From positions 40,458,408 through 40,522,407 of the forward strand of contig CM070904.1 in the NCBI GenBank assembly GCA_036417435.1: a stretch of 64,000 bases of DNA, read 5' to 3'. Shown piece by piece: positions 43,561 through 55,784 of this stretch. Position 1 is the first letter of the stretch; each line of letters starts with the position of its first letter. The translations under genes were made by a program, and so were the position numbers. Source of the DNA: Inia geoffrensis (lineage: Eukaryota; Chordata; Mammalia; Artiodactyla; Iniidae). Below the pieces are notes generated by a model that was not told the origin of the DNA, searched no databases, and was given only the letters and a program-made list of their open reading frames with translations.

Positions 43561-44184
43561 TACACTTTCCCTACTTATCTGAAATGTTCCTTCCACCATA
43601 TATCAAGTTTCCATATATTTGTGGTTTTGTTTCTGAATTTTGAAAATTACTTAATGGGTCAGTTCATGTCTCTCTCTCTCAATATGTGTAGATATAAATG
43701 ATGAGAGATAGGAGAAGCTTTGTATTGTCATGAAATCCAATAAATTCCCCTATGTTCTTTTTCTTTAGATGTGTTGAGTCAGCTAGCTGTTCCCCAAACC
43801 TAATTCCTCTTTTCCCTGGGCATGCTGCCGGACTTCAGTTCGCAGCCTCTCTTGCAGTTAGATGTTTACAGGTCGATTAATATGTGTCACTGATGGAATG
43901 AAGCAGTTTCTCTCTGTACTCTGTCCTCACTGGCCAGTTAACTGTGGGGAACTTTGAGTCCAGAGGACCACATGGAAGACTGCCAGCTGATAAGATCAGC
44001 AGGTCCACCCATGCCGGACTCTTACATGAGAAATAAGCCAGCCAGTGAAATTGTGCATCTAATGTGTTTGTTATAGAAACTAACAACACCCTAGTTAATT
44101 TTTGTATGATGATTGTTTTGGCCTTGATCTTCAGTATAAAACTTTTGAATCAGCTTTACAGATGCATACATACACTAAATCTGT
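43561..44184. other. possible old LTR-like tail at 43790-44100, otherwise nothing
   Basis: ttacatgagaaataagccag resembles the end of several old mammalian repeats ('ttatgagagaaataaacttc'). Too diverged to name. Confidence 0.3.
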
Positions 44185-46000
44185 TTGGATTTTAATAGAA
44201 TTTTATTAAATCAGTGGAAAGAACTGATACGTTTATGATAGTCTTCCTGTCTATGATTATAACTTTCCATTTACTCTTTTTAGATGCCATTCAATAAAGT
44301 TCTCAACTTTTATTAAATTTATTCCAAGCTACTTTATATTTGGTTGCCATGGCAAATCTTTTTAAAACAAATGATCCTCTTTTTCTTATTTGGTGTTTGT
44401 GTATAGAAACACAATTTTTACAAAGTGAACTTCTGTGCCGTAACTTTACCATACTCTCTTACTAATTACAAAAATTCTTTTAGTTTTTCTGGGTGTTCTA
44501 TATAGAAAACCATGTCATTTTTAAAAAAATGAAGATTTTGTTATCCTTCTTTTTGATCCTCTGTTATCATTTTTCCTTGTCTTATTAAACTGGCTAGGAC
44601 TTTCAACATAGTGTGGGATAGACACAGTGATGTAGGGCAACCTTGACTTGTTCTTATTTTAAAGGGAATGTTTCTAAATTTTGAACCTGAAGAATGATGT
44701 TTGCTATAGGTTGCTTGTAGTTGTCCTTTATTAGATAAGGGTAATTCCCTTTATTTCTAAGTTTCTAAGCATTTATATTAAAATACTGAATTTTATCCAA
44801 TTTCCATCATCTATTGAGATAATCATACATCATTTCCCTTTTACTGTATTAGTGTAGTGAATTTTTTTGAGTTAACATGGAGGTACATTTTCTTTTTTTT
44901 ATTAATTTTTATTGGAGTATAGCTGCTTTACAATCTTGTGTTAGTTTCTGCTGTACAGCAAAGTGAATCAGTTATATGTATACATATATTCCCTCTTTTT
45001 TGGATTTCCTTCCCATTTAGGTCACCACAGAGCATTGAGTAGAGTTCCCTGTGCTATACAGTAGGTTCTCATTAGTTATCTATTTTATACCTAGTATCAA
45101 TAGTGTATATATGCCAATCCCAATCTCCCAATTCATCCCACCCGCCCCCTTGGTATCCATAAATTTGTTGTCTACATCTGTGTCTCTATTTCTGCTTTGC
45201 AAATAAGTTCGTCTGTACCATTTTTCTAGATTCCACATATAAGCAATATTATACGATATTTGTTTTTCTCTTTCTGACTTACTCCACTCTGTATGACAGT
45301 CTCTAGGTCCATCCCAAATGTGGATGAACGTTTCCTAATGTGAAGACAAACTTACAAGATGCCTGACTTGGTCTTGATGTATTATACATTTTTAACTTTT
45401 TCTAGATTTGGTTTGCCAATATTTGGCATAGGTGTATTGAGTCTGTGTTCCCGGAGAAGGTTGGTCTGCCCTTTTCCTATCTCATGCCTTCTTGTTCTCT
45501 TTTCTCCTCGAGAGACCCTGATTAGACACCCACATCAGATCTCATCATTCCATCCTCTACGTTTCCTAACATCCCTTTCGTACTTTCCATCTCCTTCTCT
45601 CTCTGGGCACATTCAATATAATTTTTCCAGGTTTATAATTTTCTGTTTATCTGTGTGTAACCAGCTTTTTAACCCATCTATTTTTAATTAAATGCTTATA
45701 CCTTTTATTTTTTAAAGTTTTATTAGGTTCTTTCCCCAAATCTTCCTCGCTATTGTGAGTAATCCCTTTTGTCCTTGATAATTTTTTTTTGTATAACATT
45801 TTTATTTCTTTAAACAATCTTATACACAATTTTTCTATGTGTTTATGTGGTAATTCTAAGTTATGGTTCTCTGGGGATCATATATCTTGTTTATTTGTTC
45901 ATTTGTTTGTTATATTGATTCTCACTCATGGCAGCCTGTTTCTTGGTATGTTTGGTCTTTTTATGTGTGTGTGAATTCCTACGCAGCTGAATTTAATCTG
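44185..46000 (-). repeat. old LINE-1 (L1M-type), minus strand, split at 44886-45316
   Basis: Left part 44185-44885 (gccattcaataaagttctca, tgaagattttgttatccttc, gactttcaacatagtgtggg, tctattgagataatcataca) is reversed ORF2. After the younger insertion the right part continues (cctaatgtgaagacaaactt, gatttggtttgccaatattt). Bases 45480-46000 look like the ORF1 side (ttttaacccatctatttt, taggttctttccccaaatct), with lower confidence. Confidence 0.7.
44886..45316 (-). mobile_element. younger LINE-1 3' end inserted in the old LINE-1
   Basis: attttattggagtatagctg, tttctgctgtacagcaaagt, gagttccctgtgctatacag, gattccacatataagcaata, ending at gtctctaggtccatcc. It is the reverse of the LINE-1 3' region seen at 1457-1827. 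Duplications not clear. Confidence 0.85.
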
Positions 46001-47655
46001 AGTTTCTTGAGAGGCCAAGGTTGACCTTCTTTCCTCTGAATAGGGCTTATGTTGGCTTTCAGCAAAAGCCAAGGGGTACTAACAACTTTGCTCTCTCTAA
46101 TTCTTTGGCTTGCATTTTTCTGGGCATGCAGATAATATAAACTCAATATCCACACCCATGTGGCCACAGGTCCGTGGTCACCTGTACACAGAGAAGAAGT
46201 GTGGTTTTCGTTATTATTTCTAACAGTGGTGGCCGAGATGGGCGGATTTCCTTATCACCTGTGTTTGCTGCAGGCAGAATATTTTTTTCCTGGCTTACTC
46301 TTCCGTTTTGCGGCTCAGGGGTTATGTGGGTACGTTGGTGAAGAGAGCATCTCAGGTCCTTAGATTAAGCTCTGTTCAAACGTGGGCAGTCCTAATCTCT
46401 AATTTCCTTCATGGCCAGCCATTAATTCCAAATTGCTGAGTTCTTGGTAAAGGTGTTTGATTGTTTGCTACTCTCATTTTATTCACAAGCACTTTGTTGT
46501 GGTGGTTTGTGTTTGTTTTTGCCCTTGGGGATTTCCATTACTGTGAGCTCAGCAATGTTTTTAACTTCTTGTAAATTTATTCCACATCCATTCAGCATCC
46601 ATTCGGAATGGGCCATTTATTTTTGTCAGAGTATCTAGTCCCCCTTCTTGCCAGAAAGAGAAGTCCCAGAGTACCCTTTTCTTTGCTCTTAACCCTGCCC
46701 ACTAGTTAGCAAGTGGATGGAATCCAGTTGTCTTTCCTGCGTCAGAAGATCTGTTTGGGAGTTAATCAACAGTACACTGAGTTTTGGAAGCCACAAATCC
46801 AGGTCTGGTTGATTAAAGCACAAGTTGGAAGACAGTAAGACTCAGAGTCTACGTGGGCCCTCAGTGGATGCATGAAGCAGGTTGTGTTTCAGTACCTTGT
46901 GGAAGGCAGCCAGAAGAAGCGTTGTTGTTGTTGTTGTTTCTTTTTTTCTGGAGGCTTTTAGAGCAGTCTCTGAGGTTGCTCTAGCTGCTCGGTGGTTGGT
47001 TGGTTGGCTTTGCTTATATGGAGTCCCAGTTATCAACCTATTCACCTAAACCTTTGGTAGCCAATTTTCCTTAAAAACGAGTAATCTCAGAAATAGACTA
47101 TTTGTGTAATATGACCCAGAACTTCCCAAAGTTAAAAGTTCAGGTAGATATAACTAAAATCAAACAGATGATTTAAAATAAATTTAGCCTTTTCCAATTT
47201 CTTTTTCATTTTGAAGTTCATTTTTAAACATCAGAATATGTACTTACGGTAGTCATAAATAGGTAGCTGATTGTGTTCACCCAGCCTTCTGAGGTGGGGG
47301 AAGGTAGAAGGAGGGGAAAACTAGAAGAATAGAGAAGTGGGGTGCCCAGGAGGCTGTGCTTGATTTTTTTTTTCCCCTGATCAAATAGGTTTTCTGAAAA
47401 CAAGCATAATTTTAGAAAGCTGTTTTGCAAGGCTGAGTTCATTCTTTTTTTCTTCTTCTTTGAAATATACTTTGTTACTTCGTGAGATTTTTCCAATATC
47501 ATTTTTTCACTTCATGAAAAATAGGCCAATAGTACCTTCCTTTCTACCCAATTCCCTTGAAAGTCAAATCCTGATATCCAATAACAATCCAGCCAATTCT
47601 AGGAAAACCTTGTGAGGTAAAGACTGAGTTCAGTGGCTAACAAGAATGAGAGGCA
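46001..47655. other. mostly single-copy; small microsatellites
   Basis: Holds (GTT)6 near 46920-46938 and a ggttggttggtt run near 46994-47006. Nothing else recognised. Part of 46000-46470 may still be decayed LINE-1. Confidence 0.35.
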
Positions 47656-47868
47656 GGGGCTTCCCTGGTGGCGCAGTGGTTGAGAATCCGCCTGCCGATG
47701 CAGGGGACACGGGTTCGTGCCCTGGTCCGGGAAGATCCCACATGCTGCGGAGCGGCTGGGCCCGTGAGCCATGGCCGCTGAGCCTGCGCGTCTGGAGCCT
47801 GTGCTCCGCGACAGGAGAGGCCACAACAGTGAGAGGCCTGCGTACAGGAAAAAAAAAAAAAAAAAAGG
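47656..47868 (+). mobile_element. CHR-type SINE
   Basis: Best-preserved pol III promoter of the set: A box tggcgcagtgg, B box ggttcgtgcc. The body ends gtgagaggcctgcgtacagg with A18. I did not find a convincing duplication. Confidence 0.92.
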
Positions 47869-47884
47869 AGTTACTCCCTCTTCA

Positions 47885-48105
47885 TTGGACAGAATATAAA
47901 CTAGTACAAACATTTTGGAAAACAATTTAGAGCTATGTATTTAAGCCTCGAAAACTGATCTAGTATTCCTCTTCTGGGAATATGATCTAAGAAAACAATG
48001 AAAATGCAGGAAAAAGGACCTTGCAACATTATTTATAAAGCAGATCAAGTAAAGTGTTTAATCCCAAGGATGGTATATTACACAGCTGTTAAAAAAACAT
48101 GGTTT
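47885..48105 (+). repeat. old LINE-1-like ORF2 remnant, plus strand
   Basis: tacaaacattttggaaaaca, tattcctcttctgggaatat, ttgcaacattatttataaag and ggatggtatattacacagct parallel the C-terminal ORF2 region of the LINE-1 at 12100-12330, at high divergence. Confidence 0.6.
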
Positions 48106-48106
48106 T

Positions 48107-48316
48107 GGGCTTCCCTGGTGGTGCAGTGGTTGAGAGTCCGCCTGCTGATGCAGGCGACACAGGTTTGTGCCCCGGTCCGGGAAGATCCCACATGCCGCAG
48201 AGCGGCTGGGCCCGTGAGCCTTGGCCGCTGAGCCTGCGCGTCCGGAGCCCGTGCTCTGCAACAGAGAGGCCACAACAGTGAGAGGCCCGCGTACCGCACA
48301 CACACAAAAAAAGAAT
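48107..48316 (+). mobile_element. CHR-type SINE with CA-rich tail
   Basis: gggcttccctggtggtgcag to gagaggcccgcgtaccgc, then cacacacaca before an A7 run. Its tail start has turned into a CA microsatellite seed. It lies about 240 bp after the previous SINE. Confidence 0.92.
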
Positions 48317-48331
48317 AAGAGGCAATTCATT

Positions 48332-48734
48332 AGAAATATAGTATGCAATACTGTATGCCAACACATGTGGAATCTAAAAAAATGGTACTGATGAACCTAG
48401 TGGCAGGGCAGGAATAAAGACGCACGGGGAGCGGGGAGGGGAAGCTGGGATGAAGTGAGTGAGTAGCCTTGACATAAATACACTACCAAATGTAAAATGG
48501 CTAGCTGCTGAATAGCACAGGGAGATCAGCTCGGTGCTTTGCGACAACCTAGGGGGTGGGCTAGCGAGGGTGGGAGGGAGATGGCAAGAGGGAGGAGATA
48601 TGGGGATATATGTATACATGTAGCTGATTCACTTTGTTGTACGGCAGAAACCAGCACAACAGTGTAAAGCAATTATACTCCAATAAAGATATTTTTTTTA
48701 AAATTAACTATTAAAAAAAGAAATATAGTATGCA
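48332..48734 (+). mobile_element. LINE-1 3' end with target-site duplications
   Basis: Body 48348-48718: acatgtggaatctaaaaaaa, agggagatcagctcggtgct, tatactccaataaagatatt. Duplication agaaatatagtatgca at 48332-48347 and 48719-48734, exact. Same 3'UTR type as the full LINE-1 at 5638. Confidence 0.93.
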
Positions 48735-49689
48735 TTTTGTAATTTTACTAAGGAAAGATTCACTATCTGAAGGCTAGCTGAATTACAGATTGTAAGAAAA
48801 CTATAAAAACAATGGAATCAAGTGATTCAGAGTATACAATATTAAATCCTGAATTGGAGGAAGCAATTTTCACTATCCTTTATTTATTAAACTCAAGTCT
48901 ATTTGAAAACGGGAGATAGTCATGAATGTGGATTTACTTTTGCTGCCAATTTTAGGCATAAAATCTTTTTAGTACCTGGTAAAAGTGATAATAAAAGTAA
49001 TTCTATCCAGTGGAAAATGTGAGCATGTGTGCAGGTGACCCCCACCTGTGGGTGGGTGTTTCCATACCTACATATATGTATCTATGAGTCAGTCCCTGTC
49101 ACAGGGTCATCTTGCAGGCTCTGCTATTGCATACAAATCTCACGTTCATCTGTCACCAGGAAGATAATGGTAAACTGCTTATTCTCTGCTTGCAGTGCTC
49201 TGTGATTATGTGCTCCGAGTAATGTACAGTGCACATATCTTTATAGGAGCGATGCAACAGCTGAAGAAAATGGTCAAAATAAAGCTTTCAGTGCAGTGTA
49301 CATAGCCCACCCACAGAGAACTCAAGTAATCTGTGAAGATCTGGAGCCACTCCTGTTCAGAAAAGTGACTCAGACCCACTCCAGTGGTTTATGGCTAAAG
49401 ACTCACTTGACCAGTTACTACCCCTGTGTTAGCTGCATCAGAAGTCCTCGTCCCTTTTCCTTCTCTAACACTCTCCATTAGTTTAGCCTGGTCCTAGAGC
49501 CCTCTCTCCAGGGATGGTCACTCATCCACGGGGCTACCAGCGTAGGCACAGCGACAAGTTCTCAAACACGTTTTAGAAACAAACCAGGAATCTTAATTTC
49601 CTGGGTGACCCCTCCCCCGTCCCCCTGAAGCCCAAGAAGAATCCAGTCAGGCACCTACGTGCATGTTCAAATGTGGCTGCTCCAAAGGT
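48735..49689. other. single-copy stretch, nothing recognised
   Basis: No repeat or gene recognised. Confidence 0.35.
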
Positions 49690-50335
49690 GAGGCAACCTG
49701 AGCTTTTAATTCAGCCTTGTCTTGAACTTTCAGTCTTCCTGCAGCTCACTGAACACGCTGCGGAATTCCAGACCTCTCTGCCTTTGTACATGATGTCATC
49801 CTGCCAAGAATACCTTCTCGCCTTTTCACGTAGAAAACTCCCAGTCATGCTTCAGAGTCCATCCTCTCCTGTAAAGCTTTCCCTGATATTTCTGACAGAT
49901 AATTACTTCCTTTCTCAAATTCCGTGCCTTATTTAGCTCTTACTGAAAACATCATGCTAAATTTTATTTATTAATAACTATTAATAAATAGCTGTCTTAC
50001 CAATCAAACTGTGAGCTCCTTGGTGGCAAGGGATGCCATCTGTAAACCTTTATACCCTTGTCTGTATCACAGCATGTATTTGGCACACAGGTTCGTTCTT
50101 TCTTTTTTTTTTTTTTTTGCGGTACACGGGCCTCTCACTGTTGTGGCCTCTCCCGTTGCGGAGCACAGGCTCCGGACGTGCAGGCTCAGCGGCCATGGCT
50201 CACGGGCCCAGCCGCTCCGTGGCATGTGGGATCTTCCTGGACCGGGGCATGAACCCGTGTCCCCTGGATCAGCAGGCAGACTCTCAACCACTGCGCCACC
50301 AGGGAAGCCCCAGCACACAGGTTCTTGAATAGAAT
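49690..50335 (+). repeat. L2 LINE 3' portion split by a SINE
   Basis: gacctctctgcctttgtaca, agaataccttctcgcctttt, ttcagagtccatcctctcct, caaactgtgagctccttggt, acagcatgtatttggcacac; after the SINE, ttcttgaatagaattaaat. A good L2 order. Confidence 0.8.
50095..50312 (-). mobile_element. CHR-type SINE, minus strand, inside L2
   Basis: Reverse body from accagggaagccc to gcggtacacgggcctctcac with a T16 tail. Duplication gcacacaggttc at 50083-50094 and 50313-50324. Confidence 0.93.
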
Positions 50336-51361
50336 TAAATCCCATGACAACAGTAGGATTGTCTGTGCATCTTGGAGAGTGTGATGTGTATTTACCAGTT
50401 ATGGAAAGAGCTGCCCCAATCCTCAGACCTCTACTCTATCCATCTAAACCTCAGTCCATAACTCAAATTGAAGGCAGCCCACAGGAGAGGATATATTCTT
50501 GCTCTGATTTTCTGTGGCCTCCCAAGGAAGTGGCTCATTCATCTCATTACTTTAAGCTGTAAAATAGGTAGGTAGGCATTATTCATGATCTCGGGTTGAA
50601 GTTAGAGGCCATTTCCATTAATTAGGCTGCCCACAACTCAAGTCCATGGCTTTCTAGGGGCATTTTTTTTTACCCCAGGAGGGCCATGGATAATGATTTC
50701 CAAATAGGATCCAAACTCTAGATTATCTTCAAACAAGGTGAAATTTCCCCAGAGCTAACAATTAAATAGGTTTACCTTTCTTCTTTCTCCCACTCACCTC
50801 TGCCTAAAATCCACTGTGGTTAAGCTGCTGGTTAGTTAGACTTTTAAGATTTATAAGCATTTGGGGATGTTACTGATACTTTTAAAGAGAAAATGATTTC
50901 CCCCCGGTAATATCCTCCATGGATCACAGCCCATTAGATCCCTGGCCTTAGGGACTCAGTGTTTTGTTCTGCCCCAAAAGATGGTTGGGAGAGGTAAAGG
51001 TCTGCATTAGAAAGTTTCTGACGAAAGTGATCTTTAATTAAAAGCAGGCAATTAATTCTTGTCATTTACCAGTTATTAGAGTGCTCTGTATTTTCATTTG
51101 TTTCATTTTTCAAGAGGATTTTTTAAAATTAAATTAAATTAAATTTCCAGGGAGATCAGCTATGATGATGATGATGATATGGTAGGTTAAGAAGGCAAAA
51201 ACTTTCTCTTTTTAAACACACTTGCATGCCTGCCTTCCTCCATCCCTCCCTCCATCCCTCCCATCCTTCCTTCTCCCTTCCTTAACTGAGGGCCTTGGAC
51301 ACAAAGAAATCTAGTGCCTGCCAAGTGCTCTCAGTTCACCGGGGGGAAGTGATGATTCCGT
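50336..51361. other. single-copy stretch with microsatellites
   Basis: (GAT)n at about 51160-51178 and a (TCCA/TCCC)n run at 51236-51285. Nothing else recognised. Confidence 0.4.
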
Positions 51362-54300
51362 TTTTTTGAGGAACCTACATACTGTTCTCCATAGTGGCTG
51401 TATCAGTTTACATTCCCACCAACAGTGCAAGAGGGTTCCCTTTTCTCCACACCCTCTCCAGCATTTATTGTTTGTAGATTTTTTGATGATGGCCATTCTG
51501 ACCAGTGTGAGGTGATACCTCATTGTAGTTTTGATTTGCATTTCTCTAATAATTAGTGATGTTGAGCATCTTTTCATGTGTTTGTTGGCAATCTGTATGT
51601 CTTCTTTGGTGACATACCTTCTATTTAGGTCTGCCCATTTTTTAATTGGTTTTTTTTTTTTTTTTTTTTTTGATATTGAGCTCCATGAGCTGTTTGTATA
51701 CTTTGGAGATTAATCCTTTGTTGCTTCGTTTGCAAATATTTTCTCCCATTCTGAGGGTTGTGTTTTCATCTTGTTTATGGTTTCCTTTGCTGTGCAAAAG
51801 CTTTGAAGTTTCATTAGGTCCCATTTGTTTAGTTTTGTTTTTATTTTCATTACTCTCGGAAGTGGGTCAAAAAAGAGCTTGCTGTGGTTTATGTCAAAGA
51901 GTGTTCTGCCTATGTTTTCCTCTAAGAGTTTTATAGTGTCTGGTCTTACATTTAGGTCTTTAATCCATTTTGAGTTTATTTTTGTGTATGGTGTTAGGGA
52001 GTGTTCTAATTTCATTCTTTTACATGTAGCTGTCCAGTTTTCCCAGCACCACTTATTGAAGAGGCTGTCTTTTCTCCATTGTATGTGCTTGCCTCCTTTG
52101 TCAGAGATTAGGTGACCATAGGTGCGTGGGTTTATCTCTGGGCTTTCTATCCTGTTCCATTGATCTATATTTCTGTTTCTGTGCCAGTACCATACTGTCT
52201 TCATTACTGTAACTTTGTATTATCGCTTGAAGTTGGTGAGCCTGTTTCCTCCAGCTTCATTTTTCTTAAGATTGCTTTGGCTATTCGGAGTCTTTTGTGT
52301 TTCCATACAAACTATGAATTTTTTTTCTAATTCTGTGAAGAATGCCATTGGTAGTTTGATAGGGATTGCATTGAATCTGTAGATTGCTTTGGGTAGTGTA
52401 GTCATTTTCAAAATATTGATTCTTCCATTCCAAGAACATGGTATATTTCTCCATCTGTTTATGTCATCTTTGATTTTTTCATCAGTGTTTTATAGTTTTC
52501 TGAGTACAAGTGTTTTGCCACCTTCGGTAGTTTTATACTTAGGTATTTTATTCTTTTCGTTGCGATGGTAAATGGGATTATTTCCTTAATTTCTCTTCCT
52601 GATTTTTCATTGTTAGTTGTATGGGAATGCAAGAGATTCCTGTGCATTAATTTTGTATCCTTCAAGTTTACCAAATTCATTGATTAGTTCTAGTAGTTCT
52701 GTGGTGGCATCTTTAGGATTTTCTATGTATAGTATCATGTTATCTGTAAACAGTGACAGTTTTACTTCTTCTTTTCCAATTTGTATTGCTTTTCTTTCTT
52801 TTTCTTCTCTTATTGCCGTGGCCCAGACTTCCAAAACTATGTTGAATAAGAGTGGTGAGAGTGGACATCCTTGTCTTGTTCCTAATCATAGTGGAAATGC
52901 TTTCAGTTTTTCACCATTGAGAATGAGGTTTGCTGTGGGTTTGTCATACATGGCATTTATTATGTTGAGGTAGTTTCCCTCTTTGCCCATTTTCTGGAGA
53001 GTTTTTATCATAAATGGGTGCTGAGTTTTGTCAAAAGCTTTTTCTGCATCCATTGAGATGATCATATAGTTTTTACTCCTGAATTTGTTAATATAGTGTA
53101 TCCCATTGGTTTTCTGTTTATTGAACTATCCTTGCATTCCTGGGATAAATCCCACTCGATCATGGTGCATGATCCTTTTAAGGTGTTGTTGGATTCTGTT
53201 TGCTAGTTTTTGTTGAGGATTTTTGTGTCTATGTTTATCAGTGATATTGGTCTGTAATTTCCTTTTTTCATGATATCTTTGTCTTGTTTTGGTATCAGGG
53301 TGATGGTGGCCTTGTAGAATGAATTTAGGAGTGTTCCTACCTCTGCAACTTTTTGGAAGAGTTTGAGAAGGATGGGTGTTAGCTCTTCTCTAAATTTTTG
53401 ATAGAATTCTCCTGTGAAGCCATCCAGTCCTGGACTTTTGTTTGTTGGAAGATTTTTAATTACAGTTTTGATTTCATTACTCACGATAGGTGTGTTTATA
53501 TTTTCTCATTCTTCCTGGTTCAGTCTTGGAAAATTGTACCTTTCCAAGAATTTGTCCATTTCTTCATGGTTGTCCATTTTACTGGCATATAATTGTTTGT
53601 AATAGTCTCTTATAATCCTTTGTATTTCTGCTGTGTCAGTTGTGATTTTTACTTTTTCATTTCTAATTTTATTGATTTGAGTTCTCTCCCTCTTTTTCTT
53701 GATGAGTCTGGCTAAAGGTTTATCAATTTTGTTTATCTTCTCAAAGAACCAGCTTTTAGTTTTATTGATCTTTGCTATTGTTTTCTTCATTTCTGTTTCA
53801 TTTTTTCTGCTCTGATCTTTATGATTTCTTTCCTTCTACCAACTTTAGGTTTTCTTTGTTCTTTCTCTAGTTGCTTTACGTGTAAAGTTAGATTGTTTGT
53901 TTGAGATTTTTCTTGTTTCTTGAGGTGAGATTGAATTGCTGTAAACTTCCCTCTTGGAACGGCTATTGCTGCATCTCATAGGTTTTAGGTTGTCGTGTTT
54001 TCATTGTCATTTGTTTCTATGTATTTTTTAAATTTCTTGTTTGATTTCTTCAGTGATCTCTTGGTTATTTTGTAGTGTATTGTTTAGCCTCCATGTATTT
54101 GTATTTTTTACAGTTCTTTAATTTTACTGTAATTGATTTCTAATCTCATAGTGTTGTGGTCAGAAAAGATGCTTGATATGATTTCATTTTTTTAAAAATT
54201 TTTGAGACTTGATTTGTGACCCAAGATGTGATATACCCTGGAGAATGTTCCATGTGCACTTGAGAGGAAAGTGTATTCTGTCGCTTTCAGGTGGAATGTC

Positions 54301-54835
54301 CTATAAATACCAGTTAAATCTGTCTGGTCTGTTGTGTCATTCAAAGCTTGTGTTTTCTTATTTATTTTCTGTTTAGATGATCTGTCCATTGGTGTAAGGG
54401 GGTGTTAAAGTCTCCTACTATTATTGTGTTACTGTCGATTTCCCCTTTTATGGTTGTTAGCATTTACCTTATGTATTGAGGTACTCCTATGTTAGGTGCA
54501 TAAATATTTATATTGTTATATCTTCCTGGATTGATCCCTTGATAATTATGTAGTGTTTTTCATTATCTGTTGTAACAGCCTTTATTTTAAAGTCTGTTTT
54601 ATCTGATATGAGTATTGCTCCTCCAGCTTTCTTGTGATTTCCATTTGCATGGAATATCTTTTTCCATCCCCTCACTTTCTGTCTGTATGTATCCCTAGGT
54701 CTGAAGTGGGTCTCTTGTAGACAGCATATATATGGGTCTTGTTTTTGTATCCCTTCAGCCAGTCTGTCTTTTGGTTGGAGCATTTAATTCATTTACATGC
54801 AAGGTTATTATCAATGTGTATGTTCCTATTACCAT
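51362..54835 (-). pseudogene. LINE-1 ORF2, broken and C-terminally truncated
   Basis: Start chosen at the ATG complementary to 54833-54835, matching the MVIGTY start of the copy at 63238. Endonuclease parts lie at 54783-54192 (LQETHFRPRDTYR, SRVYHILGH where SRIDH is expected, so the aspartate is lost). The reverse transcriptase runs 53790-52200 in several frames ([31 protein letters not shown]). The catalytic FADD box reads FTDN, losing one catalytic aspartate. The linker and thumb part ([14 protein letters not shown], about 52190) and the Cys-rich end ([19 protein letters not shown], about 51470) are present, then the frame breaks off at 51362. Many frameshifts. Non-functional. Confidence 0.9.
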
Positions 54836-54892
54836 TTTCTAAATTGTTTTGCGTTTGTTTTTGTGGGTCTTTTCTTCTCTTGTGTTTCCTGC

Positions 54893-55784
54893 CTAGAGAA
54901 GTCCCTTTAGCATTTGTTGTAAAGCTGGTTTTGTGGTGCTGAGTTCTTTTAGCTTTTGCTTGTCTGTAAAGCTTTTGATTTCTCTGTTGAATCTGAATGA
55001 GATCCTTGCTGGGTAGCGTAATCTTGGTTGTAGATTTTCTCTTTCATCACTTTAAGTATATCCTACCACTCCCTTGTGGCCTGCAAAGTTTCTGCTGGAA
55101 AATCAGCTGTCAACCTTATGTGGATTCCTTTGTTCGTTATTTTTTGCTTTTCCCTTGCTGCTTGTAATTGTTTTTCTTTGAATTTAATTTTTCTTAGTTT
55201 GATTAATATGTGTCTTGGTGTGTTTCTCCTAGGGTTTATCCTGTATGGGACTCTCTGAACTTCCTGGTTTCGGGTGACTGTTTCCTTTCCCATGTTAGGG
55301 AAGGTTTCAACTATAATCTCTTCAAATATTTTCTCAGTCCCTTTCTTTTTCTCTTCTTCTTCAGGGACCCCTATAGTTCGAATGTTGGTGCATTTAATGT
55401 TGCCCCAGAGTTCTCTGAGATTGTCTTCAATTCTTTTCATTCTTTTTTCTTTTTTCTGTTCCTTGGCAATTATTTCCACTATTCTGTGTTCCACCTCACT
55501 TATTCGTTCTTCTGTCTCCATTATTCTGCTATTGATTCCTTCTAGTGTATTTTTCATTTCAGTTGTGTTGTTCATCTCTGTTTGTTCTTTAGTTCTCCTA
55601 GATCTTTGATAAACATTTCTTGTATTTTCTTGATCTGTGCATCCATTCTATTTCTGAGATTCTTGATCGTCTTTACTATCATTACTCTTAATTCTTTTTC
55701 AGGTAAGTTACATGTTTCCTCTTTATTTATTTGGTCTTGTAGGTTTTTACCTTGCTCCTTCATCTGTGACATAATTTTTGTCAT
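54893..55784 (-). pseudogene. LINE-1 ORF1, broken
   Basis: Codes for the LINE-1 RNA-binding protein. The start is the ATG complementary to 55782-55784 (MTKIMSQMKEQGKN); the end is a TAG complementary to 54893-54895. The coiled coil reads LEGINSRIMETEERISEVEH, followed by the RRM-like IGVPEEEEKKKGTEKIFEE and the C-terminal RVPYRINPRRNTPRHILIKL and IHIRLTADFPAETLQ. Breaks: a stop near 55574 (after LKNKQR) and a stop after ATREW at about 55063, with frameshifts beyond. The gap to ORF2 is about 57 bp, as in the other copies. Confidence 0.9.
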